64,000 bases of DNA from JAICUY01 sp963716585. GTDB lineage: Bacteria; Chloroflexota; Limnocylindria; QHBO01. Both the position numbers and the translations under genes were made by a program. The notes under the pieces were generated by a model that was not told the DNA's origin, made no database searches, and was given only the letters and a program-made list of their open reading frames with translations. Positions 15,214-25,349 of the stretch are shown here, piece after piece; the stretch's first letter is position 1; each line of letters starts with the position of its first letter. The DNA is taken from assembly GCA_963716585.1 (NCBI GenBank), contig CAVQTN010000002.1:248001-312000 (forward strand). Reading direction: 5' to 3'.

Positions 15214-18200
15214 TCAGGTGCGGACGGCGTGCTTGCCGGCGGTGAGCTCGTCGAGGGAAGCGCGGAAGGGAGTGGCGCCAAGCTCGTCGAAGATGCGGCG
15301 GCTGGCCTCGATCGCCTGGACGACCTCCGGGTCCGTCGCATCGAGAACCGCGGCCATCACCAGCCCGGTGAGCGCCTCATCCCATGGCAGGCCCAGATCC
15401 CGCCAGGCGCGCAGCGCCGCGCGGTAGCCGTTGATCGCGTCGGCCGTTCTGCCTTCCAGCGCCGCGATCCCGGCGCGAAGGGCGCCGAACTCGGCCTGGA
15501 TGGCCCGACCGAACATCCCGGGTATGGCCTCGGCGGCGGCAAGGTCGCGTCGGGCTTCGTCGAGGTCGCCGATCAGCAGGCTCAGCCGGGCTGCGGGGAC
15601 GAGCGCCTCCACATCGTCGTCGCCGCGGCAAGCCAGGTGGTAGGCGCGATGGCTGTCGGCGAGGCGCCACTCGGCGAAGGCTCGCTGCGCCAGCGACTCC
15701 TGCACGCTGGCCTGCACGAATGGATCGTTGATGCCGGCGAGCAGCTCCTCGAGCTCGGCCTGCGATCGACGCCGCTCGTCGTCGCGTGCCCTCTCAAGTC
15801 GGCCAGCTCGGCAAGCGCCAGCATCACCGACGCGCGATGGCCTGCATCGAGCGTCGTGCCCAGCATCTCCTCGAGCGCAGCGGATGCCCAGTCCCAATCG
15901 CCGGTGTGGATGGCCAGGCTGGTGCCGTTGGTCACGAGGTTGACGCTCACGACGCCCATCCCGATCCGCCGCGCAAGCTCGATGCCGGCGCGCATCGTCG
16001 CCAGGGCGCCGCGTGGATCCTCCAGCGACTCCGAGAAGGTGGCATTGATGTAGGCGCGGATCGCCGTGTCGGTCAGGCCGAGCGACTCGGCGAGCGCTCC
16101 GCCGGCCTTGGTCAGGGCCAGGCCTTCGCGCGCGCGACCCAGGCGTGTGAGGCTCGTGCCCTTGGTGATCATCGCATCAGCGACCACGTCGGGCAGATTG
16201 GCGTGCTCCGCCGCCTCGAGCACGTGGTCCGCGATCCTCACCGAAGGCGCAGCACCATCGGCCATCATGTGGGCACGAGCCCACTGCGCCTCGAAGCGGA
16301 CGAAGACCGGGTCGCCGGCGAGGTCGGCGTACTCGTTCGCGGACCCCTCGAAGATGGGCAGGGCCTCCGACGCGCGGAAGCTGACGATCATCGTTCTGAG
16401 CCTGCCGGTGATGGCGCGCAACGTCCCAACCCGGTCGTCGCTCGCCGCTCGTAGCTCTTGGGCGCGCGCCCAGTGCGCCATCGACTCGTCGGGCCGGCCG
16501 GCGAACTCGGATGTGATGCCGGCAGTTTCCGCCAGGTCGGCCTCGTCGCCTGGATCGGTGGTGATCTCGAGGGCCATGTTCAGGAAGCGCAGCGCCTGAT
16601 CGTTCGCGCCGAGCGCCGAGGCGCGGTCGGCAGCCGCCTTCAGTGCGATGCGAGCCTGCACGGCGAGCGCCGGCCCATCGGGTCCCTCGCCCGCATTCTG
16701 GAACGCCGCCAGGTAGTGCCCGGCCAGGGCGCCGGCCAGCTCATCGGTCTCGAGCGACTCGAAGAAGCGTGCCGCCGCCAGGTGGCGCGCCTTGCGGTCG
16801 CGGTGGGCAAGCGTGTTGTAGGCGACCTCGCGGATCAGCGCCTGGACGAACGCGTACTGGCCGCGGTCCGGCGAACGCGGGTCGGCGCGCAGAATCAGCA
16901 GCTCGCGCCGCACCAGCGAGCGCAGCCGTGGCTCGAGGTCGGCGGGCTGACCGCCGGCCACGGCCGCCAGCGCCTCCGGCGTGAAGCTCTGGCCGAGCAC
17001 CGCAGCATCCTGCACGAGCGCCCGCTGCGGTGCGTCGAGCGCGTCAAGCCGCGCGGAGATCAGCGCAGTCAGCGTGTCGGGCACGGCCAGCGCCGAGAGG
17101 TCGCCGGCCGGCACGTACACGCCATCGGTCTCGGTCAACCGTCCCTGGCCGACGAGCATGCGCACCGTCTCGACCGCGTACAGCGGCACTCCGTCGGCGC
17201 GCGCCACGATGGCGTCCAGGGCGGCCGCCGGCAAGCCCGGCACAAGGCCGACCAGGAGCTCGCGCATGACCGATTCGGGCAGAGGCTCCAGGAAGATGGA
17301 CCTGAACTGGCGCTTGCCGGCGCCCCAGTTCGGCCGCTTCTCGAGCAGCTCGGGGCGTGCCAGGGTGACGATGCAGATCGGCAGGTCGCGGATCCACTCC
17401 AGGAGGTGGTCGATGAAGTCCAGCAGTCCCGCATCGGCCCAATGGAGATCCTCGAAGGCGAGCAGCACGGTGCCGCTCTGGGCCATGCGCTCGAAGAAGG
17501 TCCGCCACGCCGCAAAGAGCTCCTCAGGGCGATCCGGCACCTCGCCGACGCCGAGCAGGGCGAGCATGGCGGGCTCGATCCACTCGCGCTCACCCTGGTC
17601 GGGGACGTGGGTCGCGACCATCTCGGCCACGCGTGCGCGGGTCGTCGCCTCGTCGTCCGTCTCGGCAAGGCCGGCGCGACCCCGGATCATCTCGCCCAGC
17701 GCCCAGAAGCTGATCCCCTCACCGTAGGCCGGGCTGCGGCCGGAATGCCACCAGATCGGCTCGAGCAGGCCATCGAGATACTTCAGGAACTCCCAGGCAA
17801 GTCGGCTCTTGCCGATGCCGGCCGGCCCGACGATCGACACCAGGCGCGGTCGCTGCTCGCGCCCGGTGGCATGCAGTGCCTCCTTGAGGGCGCCCAGCTC
17901 CTCGTCGCGGCCGACGAACGGAGCCTCCAGGCTCTCGGCCCGATTTCGGCCGCCGCGCTGCGCGACCACGCGCATCGCGCGGTGCGCCGGGACGGGGCTC
18001 GACTTTCCCTTCAGCGCCGCCTCGCCCAGCGGTGTGAAGGCGATGGCGCCCTGCGCAGCGTGCATCGTCGGCTCGCCGACCAGCACCGTCCCCGGCTCGG
18101 CGACCGACTGCAGGCGCGCGGCGGTGTTGACGATGTCGCCTGCCACCATGCCCTGGTTCGTGGCGCCGATGGTCACCGCCGCTTCCCCGGTCAGCACGCC

Positions 18201-18719
18201 GGCGCGGGCCTCGATGCCGGCTGCAAGCGACGGGACGGCCGCGACGAGATCGAGGGCCGCGCGCACCGCGCGCTCTGCGTCGTCCTCGCGCGCGACCGGC
18301 GCTCCCCAGACCGCCATGACGGCATCGCCGATGAACTTCTCGACCGTGCCGCCGTAGCGTTCGATGATCTCGCGCGCCGTGTCGAAGTAGCGGGTCAGGA
18401 CCTCTCGCACGTCCTCGGCGTCGCGCCTCTCGGAGAACGTTGTGAAGCCGACGAGGTCGGCGAAGAGGACGGAAACCAGCCGCCGCTCGGCGACCGGGAC
18501 GGGAGCGGTCGTGGTGCCCGCGCTGTCGGCAGGCGATGGGGCAGCGGCCTGGCCATTCGTCGGGTCGGCTCGCAGCGGCGTGGCGCACTGGGCACAGAAC
18601 TTTGCGTCCGGCGCGTTGCTGGCTGCACAGGACGGGCACGCGGAGCTCAGCGGGGCAGCGCATTCCTTGCAGAAGCGGCTACCGGGGTCGTTGGTGGTGC
18701 CGCAGTTCGAGCAGAGCAC
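15214..18719 (-). CDS. Zinc-ribbon / class III cyclase / AAA / TPR regulator, copy 1 (one frameshift)
   Basis: About 1,168 residues when one frameshift near 15790 is bridged. Order of domains: two short Cys4 zinc ribbons (CSNCGTTN, FCKEC, CPSC, FCAQC), a class III nucleotide cyclase domain (LVSVLFADLVGFTTFSERRD and FIGDAVMAVWGAP, with both metal-binding Asp), an AAA/STAND ATPase (Walker A GPAGIGKSR; Walker B LLAFEDLHWAD), then TPR-like alpha-helical repeats. I chose GTG 18719 so that the protein opens at the zinc ribbon; ATG 18767 is possible. Such proteins probably couple ligand or stress sensing to cAMP or cGMP synthesis. The last 200 residues are in another frame, yet read as good TPR sequence (ELEELLAGINDPFVQASVQE), so the shift is probably a sequencing error. 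Confidence 0.85.
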
Positions 18720-18785
18720 GGCCGGTTCTCGGACGAGTACGCGCGGAGCGTACCATCGCGGCGGCACGCCTGGCCACGCCGCCGA

Positions 18786-19253
18786 CTACGCGCGGGGATG
18801 GGCCTCGAGCTCGGCGATCCATTCCTCGAGGCGAGGAAGATGCTCCTCGAGGTGCTCCGGTCCTGCTTTGCGCACCCAGAATGTCGCCGCCGGGGTGATC
18901 TCCTTCAGCTGTGCCCAGGCGTTCAGCAGCTCCCGCCGCGCCGCGGCCGCCTGGACGTGCACCGTCTCCCACGGAATGCCGCGCATGGCAGCCAGGAAGC
19001 GTGCATTCTCGGCATCGACGTCGATCTCGCCTTCTCGATACGTTCCGGCCGCAATCTGTCGCAGCATCGCGGCCCCGGCCGCCATCCAGGTGCCGATGTG
19101 AGCGACCGCATCCTTGGCGGTCCAGCCCTCCTCGAAGTAGCCCGGCACCTCCGCCAGCTCCGGCGTGATCCGGTTGATGATGTGATGCAGGCGCTGCCAT
19201 GCCTCGGCTTCGCCCGGCAGCTCGCGGGTGTCGGCGGTGGCGTCGATGTTCAT
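18786..19253 (-). CDS. DinB-like / mycothiol-transferase-fold protein
   Basis: 155 residues from ATG 19253. A four-helix-bundle pattern with WTAKDAVAHIGTWMAAGA, where the His is a likely metal ligand, and a C-terminal amphipathic helix PEHLEEHLPRLEEWIAELEAH containing a second His. This matches the DinB/YfiT/maleylpyruvate-isomerase N-terminal group, metal-dependent small-thiol transferases. The gene sits between the two large cyclase-like genes, all on the minus strand and closely spaced, so it may be part of their operon. Confidence 0.72.
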   Translation of the reverse strand: MNIDATADTRELPGEAEAWQRLHHIINRITPELAEVPGYFEEGWTAKDAVAHIGTWMAAGAAMLRQIAAGTYREGEIDVDAENARFLAAMRGIPWETVHVQAAAARRELLNAWAQLKEITPAATFWVRKAGPEHLEEHLPRLEEWIAELEAHPRA

Positions 19254-19300
19254 GCGCCGATGGTAGTCCCCCCGCCAAGCCGCGAGGGTCGCCGCTCCGC

Positions 19301-22300
19301 TCAGGGTTCGCTGGGGATCTTGTCACCGACCGGACGTGCGGCGGAGTCGACGGGGGCCGGTGCCGGCGCTCCAGCCAGGGGTGCTGCGAGGACGTCGGCG
19401 ACCGGCCCGGCGCCGCGTGAACGGAGGAACTCCTCGCCCTCGGCGCGGATCGCGGCGGCCTCAGGGAAGCGGCCCTCGCCCAGCCGGCCGAGCGCCATGC
19501 CCAGGAACGCGCGCCAGAGCAGGAATCCGCAGGCGTCGGCCAGCTCGAGGGCCCGGATGACCTGCCCGCGGGCGTCGCCCTGCTCGGCACCGACGACCGG
19601 GACCGCGACGTTGAGCAGGCTCAGCCCAGCCGAGACCGCCACCATGCAGGCGAGGCGTTGGCGACCGGTGAGCTGGAGGCCAGGAAACGCGGCGGCGAGC
19701 TCCGCGAGGCGCTCCCCATCGCCCGCCATGACGGCCGCCACCATCGCCCATCGGGCGTTGATCGAGTCCTGCTCGGTACCCAAGGTCGACCGCATGCGAT
19801 CAAACGCCTCGAGGTAGCGACCGTCGGTGATGTCGATGATCGCCAGCGTGCCGCTGAGGCCGGTCTCCGCCTGGCCGCTGTCCGCCGCCAGCTGGAGTGC
19901 TTCGTCGAGGAGCCGACGTCCCGCGGCCGGGTCGCCGCGCAACGCCTTCCGCAGGCCCACCTCGGCGAGCGCCCATCCGCGGTAGAAGTCGCGCGCGTCG
20001 GCAGTCTGCTCGAGCATCGTGTCGACCCACTCGTCGAACTTCCCGAGCTCGAGGGCGTCGTCCAGGATGAGGCCCAGGAATTGACCGACCCAGGTTTGCG
20101 CACCGATGCGCGCCGCGACCTGGTACGCCTCGATCGAATTCGCATATGCGGTACGCAGGTCGTCCATGTACAGGATGCCGTTGATGTTGTTCCTGGCGCG
20201 AAGCATGGCCTGCATGTCGCCGTCGGCCTCGGCCACGGCGATGGCGCCACGCAGGATGATCTCCGCCTCCTTCCAGCGCTTCAGCCCCTGGAGCGCCGGT
20301 GCCTTGGTGATGAGGGTCTGCAGGACGAGCTCGGGGTGGTCCACGGCCGACGGAGAGGCGAGCACGCGGTCCGCCCACTCGAGCGCCTCGGGCGAACCCT
20401 GGATCATGAGCGCGCGAGCGAGCTGTGCCTCGGCCTCGGCCCGCTCGACCGTGGGCGGGAGATCAGCGGCCTCTTCCAGCGCCTCGCGCAGCATGGCCAC
20501 CGCGGTGCGATCCCGGTGCTGCGACATCTCGACAGCACCGCGGCCGGCGCGAGCCCCGAGGAGGCCCCGCCGGTCGCCCGAGGCGCGCAGGACCTCGATC
20601 GCGGCATCCGCATGGCCGACCGCCAGCGGGTAGCGGCCCGCATTGGCTGCGGCGTACGCGGCGCGCTGCTCGAGCATGGCACGGTCGGCCGGGGTGGTCG
20701 TGATGGCGATCGCCTGCTCGAGGTACGTCAGTCCGTTGTCGTACGAGTGCAGCGCCAGCGCCCGATCCGCCGCCGCGCGCAGTGCGATCCGCGCCTGCGC
20801 CGCGAGCGCATCGGCCTCGGGACCCGGCGTCGTCGCCGCGTGGGCGTCCATGTAGTGGCTGGCCAGCACGCCGGCGAGCTCGTCCTCGCCGAGCGACTCG
20901 AAGAAGCGCGCCGCCGCTAGATGGAGGGCCCGGCGATCGGCCCGCGCCAGGAGCCCGTGCGCGACCTCGCGCACGATGCCCTGGACGAACTGGTATTGGC
21001 CGCGCTCCGGCGAGCGCGGGTTCATCTCACGGACGAGGAAATCCCGGCGCACGAGCGCCGCAAGGCGAGGCTCGACTTCCGCGGCATCGCCGCCCGCGAC
21101 CGCCGTCACGCCGGCCAAGGTGAAGCTCTGACCGAGGATCGCAGCCTGCTGGAGCAGCATGCGCTCCGCCGGGTCGATGGCGTCGAGCCGGGCTGCGATG
21201 AGGGCCTGCAAGGTCTCCGGCACGGCGAGCTCATCGAGCGCGCCGGTGAGCCTCCACTGATCGCCGTCGATGGCCCGCTCGAGCTGCCCACGGTCGATCA
21301 GCATCCGGAGCGTCTCGACGGCATAGAGCGGGATCCCTTCGCTGCGATCGACGATCGCCGCGAGGGCCGAGCGTGGGATCTCCGGAATCAGGCCGCGGAT
21401 CATCGCCTCGACCACCTCGCGCGAGAGGGGCTCAAGCTGCATCGTCGTTACGCTGCGTGCGCCGCTCCCCCACCCCGGACGGCGCTCGTGCAGCTCCGGG
21501 CGTGCCAGGGTGATGACGAAAAATGGCAGTTGGCGGGCGGCATCGAGCAGGTGCTCGATGAAGTCGAGCATCCCCTGGTCGGCCCACTGGACGTCCTCGA
21601 AGAGGAGGACGGTCGGTCCCTGCACGGCGATCCGTTCGAAGAGCGTGCGCCACGCGGCGAAGAGCTCGTCGCGCGTCCCGGCCGGCATCGGCGCGAGCGC
21701 CAGCAGGCCGGCGAGCCGGGGCTCGATCCAGCCGCGTTCGGCGGCGTCGGGGAACCACTCGCTGACCATCGCGCGCAGCTTGGCCAGGGCGGTCGTCTCG
21801 TCATCGGTCTCCGCGATCGTGGCGCGCTGGCGGACCATCTCGGCGAGCGCCCAGTAGCTGATTCCGTCGCCGTAGGCTGGCGAGCGACCGGCGTGCCAGT
21901 ATGTCGTCCCGACGAGGCCGTCGAGGTACTTCTCGAGCTCCCAGGTGAGCCGTGACTTGCCGATGCCTCCCTGGCCGATGACGCTCACCAGTCGCGCCTT
22001 GCGCTCCCGTTCGGTCGCATGGAACAGATCCTTCAGGAGGCGCAGCTCGTCGTCGCGGCCGACGAACGGCGGCTCCACGCCCGCCGAGCGACCTTGCCCG
22101 CCGCGCCGCGACGCGACGCCGGTCGCGCGCCAGATGGCGACCGGCGCCGACTTTCCCTTCAGCTCCCGCTCTCCCACCTGCTCGAAGGTGATCGACTTGG
22201 CGGCGGCGCGGTAGGTCGCCTCGCCAACGTAGACCGATCCGGGTGGCGCCTCTGACTGGAGCCGCGACGCCGTGTTCACGAGGTCGCCGGTAACGAGGCC

Positions 22301-22858
22301 CTGGCCGACCGCCGCGACCGAAACCGCGGCCTCGCCGGAGAGCACGCCGGCGCGGGCGCGCGTCGCGCCATGCTCGTCGAGCGCCGGGACGGCGGCGACC
22401 AGGTCCAACCCGGCGCGAACTGCCCGCTCGGCGTCGTCCTCGTGGGCGACCGGCGCGCCCCACACCGCCATCACCGCATCGCCGATGAATTTCTCGACGG
22501 TGCCGCCGTAGCGCTCGATGATCGTGCGCGCCGTCTCGAAGTAGCGACCCAGGAACTCGCGCGTGTCCTCCGCATCGCGCTCCTCGGAGGCACTCGTGAA
22601 GCCGACGAGGTCGACGAACAGGACCGATACCAGGCGGCGCTCGGTGGCGTGCGTCGCCGCAGTGGTCGGGCCGTCTGCGCCGGTCGCGCCGGTCGCGTTG
22701 CTCGGTCCGCGGAGGTCAAGCCCGCACTCGCCGCAGAATTTGACCCCCGGGGTATTGGGCGATGCGCAGCGCGGGCAGGCGGCGGCCAGCGGCGTACCGC
22801 ATTCAGCGCAGAACTTGCGGCCCGCCTGGTTTGCCGTGCCACAGCTCGGGCAGTTCAC
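19301..22858 (-). CDS. Zinc-ribbon / class III cyclase / AAA / TPR regulator, copy 2
   Basis: 1,185 residues in one intact frame, starting at GTG 22858 (reads MNCPSCGTANQ). Zinc ribbons occupy residues 1-45 (CPSC, FCAEC, CPRC, FCGEC). The cyclase domain runs about 74-245 (LVSVLFVDLVGFTSASEERD; FIGDAVMAVWGAP), including VTGDLVNTASRLQ, the purine-recognition and dimer region. The AAA/STAND ATPase follows (QGGIGKSRLTWELEKYLDGL; LLFEDVQWADQG), then LARPELHERRP, then about 550 residues of TPR-like helices. It is a clear paralogue of the protein at 15214-18719 with the same order and many identical motifs. An intracellular second-messenger enzyme gated by the ATPase/TPR half is the family expectation. 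Confidence 0.88.
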   Translation of the reverse strand: MNCPSCGTANQAGRKFCAECGTPLAAACPRCASPNTPGVKFCGECGLDLRGPSNATGATGADGPTTAATHATERRLVSVLFVDLVGFTSASEERDAEDTREFLGRYFETARTIIERYGGTVEKFIGDAVMAVWGAPVAHEDDAERAVRAGLDLVAAVPALDEHGATRARAGVLSGEAAVSVAAVGQGLVTGDLVNTASRLQSEAPPGSVYVGEATYRAAAKSITFEQVGERELKGKSAPVAIWRATGVASRRGGQGRSAGVEPPFVGRDDELRLLKDLFHATERERKARLVSVIGQGGIGKSRLTWELEKYLDGLVGTTYWHAGRSPAYGDGISYWALAEMVRQRATIAETDDETTALAKLRAMVSEWFPDAAERGWIEPRLAGLLALAPMPAGTRDELFAAWRTLFERIAVQGPTVLLFEDVQWADQGMLDFIEHLLDAARQLPFFVITLARPELHERRPGWGSGARSVTTMQLEPLSREVVEAMIRGLIPEIPRSALAAIVDRSEGIPLYAVETLRMLIDRGQLERAIDGDQWRLTGALDELAVPETLQALIAARLDAIDPAERMLLQQAAILGQSFTLAGVTAVAGGDAAEVEPRLAALVRRDFLVREMNPRSPERGQYQFVQGIVREVAHGLLARADRRALHLAAARFFESLGEDELAGVLASHYMDAHAATTPGPEADALAAQARIALRAAADRALALHSYDNGLTYLEQAIAITTTPADRAMLEQRAAYAAANAGRYPLAVGHADAAIEVLRASGDRRGLLGARAGRGAVEMSQHRDRTAVAMLREALEEAADLPPTVERAEAEAQLARALMIQGSPEALEWADRVLASPSAVDHPELVLQTLITKAPALQGLKRWKEAEIILRGAIAVAEADGDMQAMLRARNNINGILYMDDLRTAYANSIEAYQVAARIGAQTWVGQFLGLILDDALELGKFDEWVDTMLEQTADARDFYRGWALAEVGLRKALRGDPAAGRRLLDEALQLAADSGQAETGLSGTLAIIDITDGRYLEAFDRMRSTLGTEQDSINARWAMVAAVMAGDGERLAELAAAFPGLQLTGRQRLACMVAVSAGLSLLNVAVPVVGAEQGDARGQVIRALELADACGFLLWRAFLGMALGRLGEGRFPEAAAIRAEGEEFLRSRGAGPVADVLAAPLAGAPAPAPVDSAARPVGDKIPSEP

Positions 22859-22899
22859 GTCGCGCACTCTACGCCGCGAGGGCAAACGCTGTGAACCGT

Positions 22900-23310
22900 C
22901 TAGCGGCGAACCAGCCGGATCACCGGGATGGCCCGGCTGGTCCTCGACAGGTAGGCGAAATACTCGGGCGCCTCGACGCGGATGCGTGCCCAGGCGCGCT
23001 CCAGCTCCTCGCCCGCCAGGCGCTCGGCAAGGACCGGCACTCGCTCCCCAGCAGCCAGCACGACGGTGGCTTCGGGGTGCGCGGCGAGGTTGTGGACCCA
23101 GGCCGGGTTTCGGGGAGCGCCGCCCTTGGAGCCGATGACCAGCCATGCCGCGGAGCCGTCGTCGAGGTAGCCGAGCACCGCACGTCGCACGTCGCCTGAC
23201 CTGGCGCCGATCGTCTCGAGGACGAACGCGTGAAGCCCGCCGGCGGTCCACAGCTCGCCCGGACGCTCCCACTGCACCGGCATGCCCGGCCGCCACGCAG
23301 GATCTGTCAT
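22900..23310 (-). CDS. DDN-like nitroreductase / F420-dependent quinone-reductase-family protein
   Basis: 136 residues from ATG 23310. The split-beta-barrel signature of the deazaflavin-dependent nitroreductase family is present: LETIGARSGDVRRAVLGYLDDGSAAWLVIGSKGG, then PAWVHNLAAHPEATVVL. In characterised relatives (Mycobacterium Ddn) this fold binds F420H2 and reduces quinones or nitro compounds. The IGARSG turn is the phosphate-binding site for F420. Use of F420 is inferred; some relatives bind FMN or heme. A fragment resembling an F420:NADP reductase start lies at 29670. The gene is upstream of the cyclase copy 2 gene on the same strand. Confidence 0.78.
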   Translation of the reverse strand: MTDPAWRPGMPVQWERPGELWTAGGLHAFVLETIGARSGDVRRAVLGYLDDGSAAWLVIGSKGGAPRNPAWVHNLAAHPEATVVLAAGERVPVLAERLAGEELERAWARIRVEAPEYFAYLSRTSRAIPVIRLVRR

Positions 23311-23320
23311 GCCTCCGACT

Positions 23321-23452
23321 CTAGCGCTTCCGCCTGGCCTCCTCGGGCAGCAGCGTACGAGCGTGGGCGGCGGCGCGTTCCATCCAGCCGTGGAACCCTG
23401 CTGCATCCGCCAGCTCCGCGGGCCCCGAGCGCCACGGGTTCTTGGGGAGCAT
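23321..23452 (-). CDS. Small hypothetical protein, 43 residues, translationally coupled
   Basis: ATG 23452 overlaps the stop of the upstream SnoaL-like gene (TGATG). The product, MLPKNPWRSGPAELADAAG and onward, is basic at the C-terminus (EEARRKR). Not recognised. The overlap and the lack of in-frame stops favour a real small gene, but at this GC content a chance frame of 43 codons is common. Confidence 0.3.
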   Translation of the reverse strand: MLPKNPWRSGPAELADAAGFHGWMERAAAHARTLLPEEARRKR

Positions 23453-23868
23453 CAGCGCGCGCCGGCGGGCTCCATCTTCTCGGCGTACTCGCTGCGCCAC
23501 GCCGGCGCCTCGAACGGGTTGGCGAAGTAATCGGTCTGGCGCGACATCTTGCCATCCGGGCCCATCTCGATGATCGAGACGACGCTGACCGGTATGCCGT
23601 CGCCGTAATCGATGGTGCCCTCGACGATCCACGCCTCGCCGGGCTTCAGGATGCGGCGCAGCTTCATGCTCGGCGTCGTGCCGGTCTGGGAGCCGTAGCT
23701 GGCGTTCATCTCGTCGATGCGATCACGCCCACGGAAGCGCTCGCCGGACTGTGGGAACTCCTGGACGAAGTCCTCGGCGGCCATCTCGTGCTGAGCCTTG
23801 GCGAAGCTCTCCATATCGTTGATCTCGTACGTCGCGCGGATCCGCTCGAGCATCTCGTTGTCATCCAT
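23452..23868 (-). CDS. SnoaL-like / NTF2-fold protein
   Basis: 138 residues from ATG 23868 with AGGAG eight bases upstream. It has the NTF2-like pattern: an N-terminal helix pair (MLERIRATYEINDMESFAKAQHEMAAEDFVQEFPQSGERFRGRDRIDEM), then strands ending GKMSRQTDYFANPFEAPAWRSEYAEKME. This closing motif is typical of SnoaL-like proteins of unknown function. The fold serves as isomerase, hydrolase or ligand-binding scaffold; no catalytic residues can be assigned. It is divergent from the DUF4331 gene, sharing about 325 bp of upstream DNA. Confidence 0.75.
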   Translation of the reverse strand: MDDNEMLERIRATYEINDMESFAKAQHEMAAEDFVQEFPQSGERFRGRDRIDEMNASYGSQTGTTPSMKLRRILKPGEAWIVEGTIDYGDGIPVSVVSIIEMGPDGKMSRQTDYFANPFEAPAWRSEYAEKMEPAGAR

Positions 23869-23972
23869 GACCGGTCTCCTGCCGCTCGGGGTACGAGGCG
23901 GCATGCGCGATGAGCGCGACCGAACCTCGTCCGTGGCCAGTGTCCGTCGTCCCGCAAGCGATGTCGATGGGG

Positions 23973-24062
23973 TTATCCACCAAGTTGGCAGGTCACTGTC
24001 GTCCCCTGACCGGGCGCGCTCCGGATCGCGACCTGGTCGCCGTGGAGGCGAAGTGATGCATC
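23973..24062 (-). pseudogene. Possible 3' remnant of a sensor histidine kinase
   Basis: The minus strand reads DASLRLHGDQVAIRSAPGQG then TTVTCQLGG and a stop. This is the pattern of a histidine-kinase C-terminus (G2 box GxGTT followed by a short beta strand and stop). No further kinase sequence is found upstream in this frame. The fragment lies in the otherwise gene-free interval 23869-24193. It may be a relic of an older gene or a chance match. Confidence 0.3.
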
Positions 24063-24193
24063 CGCCCGGCCGGCACGTATGGGTCGCATCGGGGACGAGC
24101 AATCGGCTCCGGGAGAGCGGGGGGCGCGCGGTCCGGCAGTGTCCCCGGCCCACCGCGCGGGATGCGACCGGGGCACAACCGGAGGAAGGCCAG

Positions 24194-25282
24194 ATGGCCA
24201 TCCATGTCTCTGCCCGTCCGGCCCTGCGCGCCGGTGCGGCAATCCTGATCGCGGCGCTGGTCCTGACGCTGGGGATCGCGCCGCTCATGGCTCGGGGGTC
24301 GGACCATCTCGATGCCCCGAACCTTGGCTCGGTGCATGTCGATGCCAACGACAATCTCAGCGTCACCAAGCTCCGCGGTCCGGTCGACATCAATGACCTG
24401 TACGTCTTTGATGCGCCGAACGGCCGCACCGTGCTCGCGCTGACGGTGAATCCCGCCGTCAACCTGCTGGGTCGCCAGCGCTTCAACGACAACGTCGACT
24501 ATCGGATCAACATTGACCGAAACGGCGATGCCAGGGCCGACGTGACCTACACCACCACGTTCGGGGAGCACGGCAACGGCAGCCAGCCCTACACGGTCAA
24601 GCGTGGCAACACGACGGTTGCGCGCGGCTGGACCGACAAGGGCAACGCTACCGGCAGCCAGGGTGTGATGGCGTTCGCCGGCACGCGGTCGGATCCGTTC
24701 TTCTTCGACCTCATCGGCTTCCTGGGCTCGGTCAAGGGCCAGGGAACCGATGCGCTCGGCAAGACCCCAACCGACTTCTTCGCGGGGTTGGATACCTACG
24801 CGATCGTGCTCGAGGTGCCGAACAGCCAGCTCGGCGGCAATGGCACCCACATCGGTGTGTGGGGCCAGACGGTGTCCGGGGGCAGCCTGATCGACCAGGT
24901 CGGTCGGCCGGCCATCAACACGGTGTTCAACTCGACCGGCGCCGACAAGATGGCGTTCAACCGAACTCCGCCGTCGCAGCAGCGAACGGCGATGGGCGGG
25001 AAGTTCCGGTCGAACGTGATCACCACGCTGGTCGGGCTCTCGACGGCGCTTGGCAGTCCGTACACCACGGCCCAGGCGCAGGGCATCGCCGACATCCTCT
25101 TGCCGGACGTCCTGACCTACCAGGTCGGGACCGATGCGAGCTTCCTCAACGGTCGTGACCTCGACGACGACGTGATCGACGCCGAGCTCGGGCTCGCGAC
25201 CAACGGGGCCGTCACCAGCGACGGCGTCGGAGCCCACGGGGATCTGCTGAGCAGCTTCCCGTACCTGGGCGCACCCCACTGA
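24194..25282 (+). CDS. Secreted DUF4331 protein
   Basis: 362 residues from ATG 24194, preceded by GGAGGAAGG eight bases upstream. A signal peptide is seen (RAGAAILIAALVLTLGIAPLMA) with likely cleavage before RGSDHLDAP. SDHLDAP near residue 36, DINDLYVFDAPNGRTVLALTVNPA, and the late LPDVLTYQVG...GRDLDDDVID are hallmarks of DUF4331, a periplasmic or extracellular family of unknown function, often found with metal-transport or TPR genes. Three genes (this, a TPR protein and a NicO-type transporter) run in the same direction with small gaps or overlaps, so they form an operon. Confidence 0.9.
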   Translation: MAIHVSARPALRAGAAILIAALVLTLGIAPLMARGSDHLDAPNLGSVHVDANDNLSVTKLRGPVDINDLYVFDAPNGRTVLALTVNPAVNLLGRQRFNDNVDYRINIDRNGDARADVTYTTTFGEHGNGSQPYTVKRGNTTVARGWTDKGNATGSQGVMAFAGTRSDPFFFDLIGFLGSVKGQGTDALGKTPTDFFAGLDTYAIVLEVPNSQLGGNGTHIGVWGQTVSGGSLIDQVGRPAINTVFNSTGADKMAFNRTPPSQQRTAMGGKFRSNVITTLVGLSTALGSPYTTAQAQGIADILLPDVLTYQVGTDASFLNGRDLDDDVIDAELGLATNGAVTSDGVGAHGDLLSSFPYLGAPH

Positions 25283-25349
25283 GGGACCGATCGACGCCGG
25301 AGCGGCCTCCGTGGCCGCTCCGGCGCACATCGGCGAAGGAGCAACAACG

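Noticed and set aside
16458..19817. Very long plus-strand frame (over 1,100 codons) opposite the first cyclase-like gene
   Set aside because: It mirrors the zinc-ribbon/cyclase/AAA gene and lacks any recognisable domain; typical antisense shadow in high-GC DNA.
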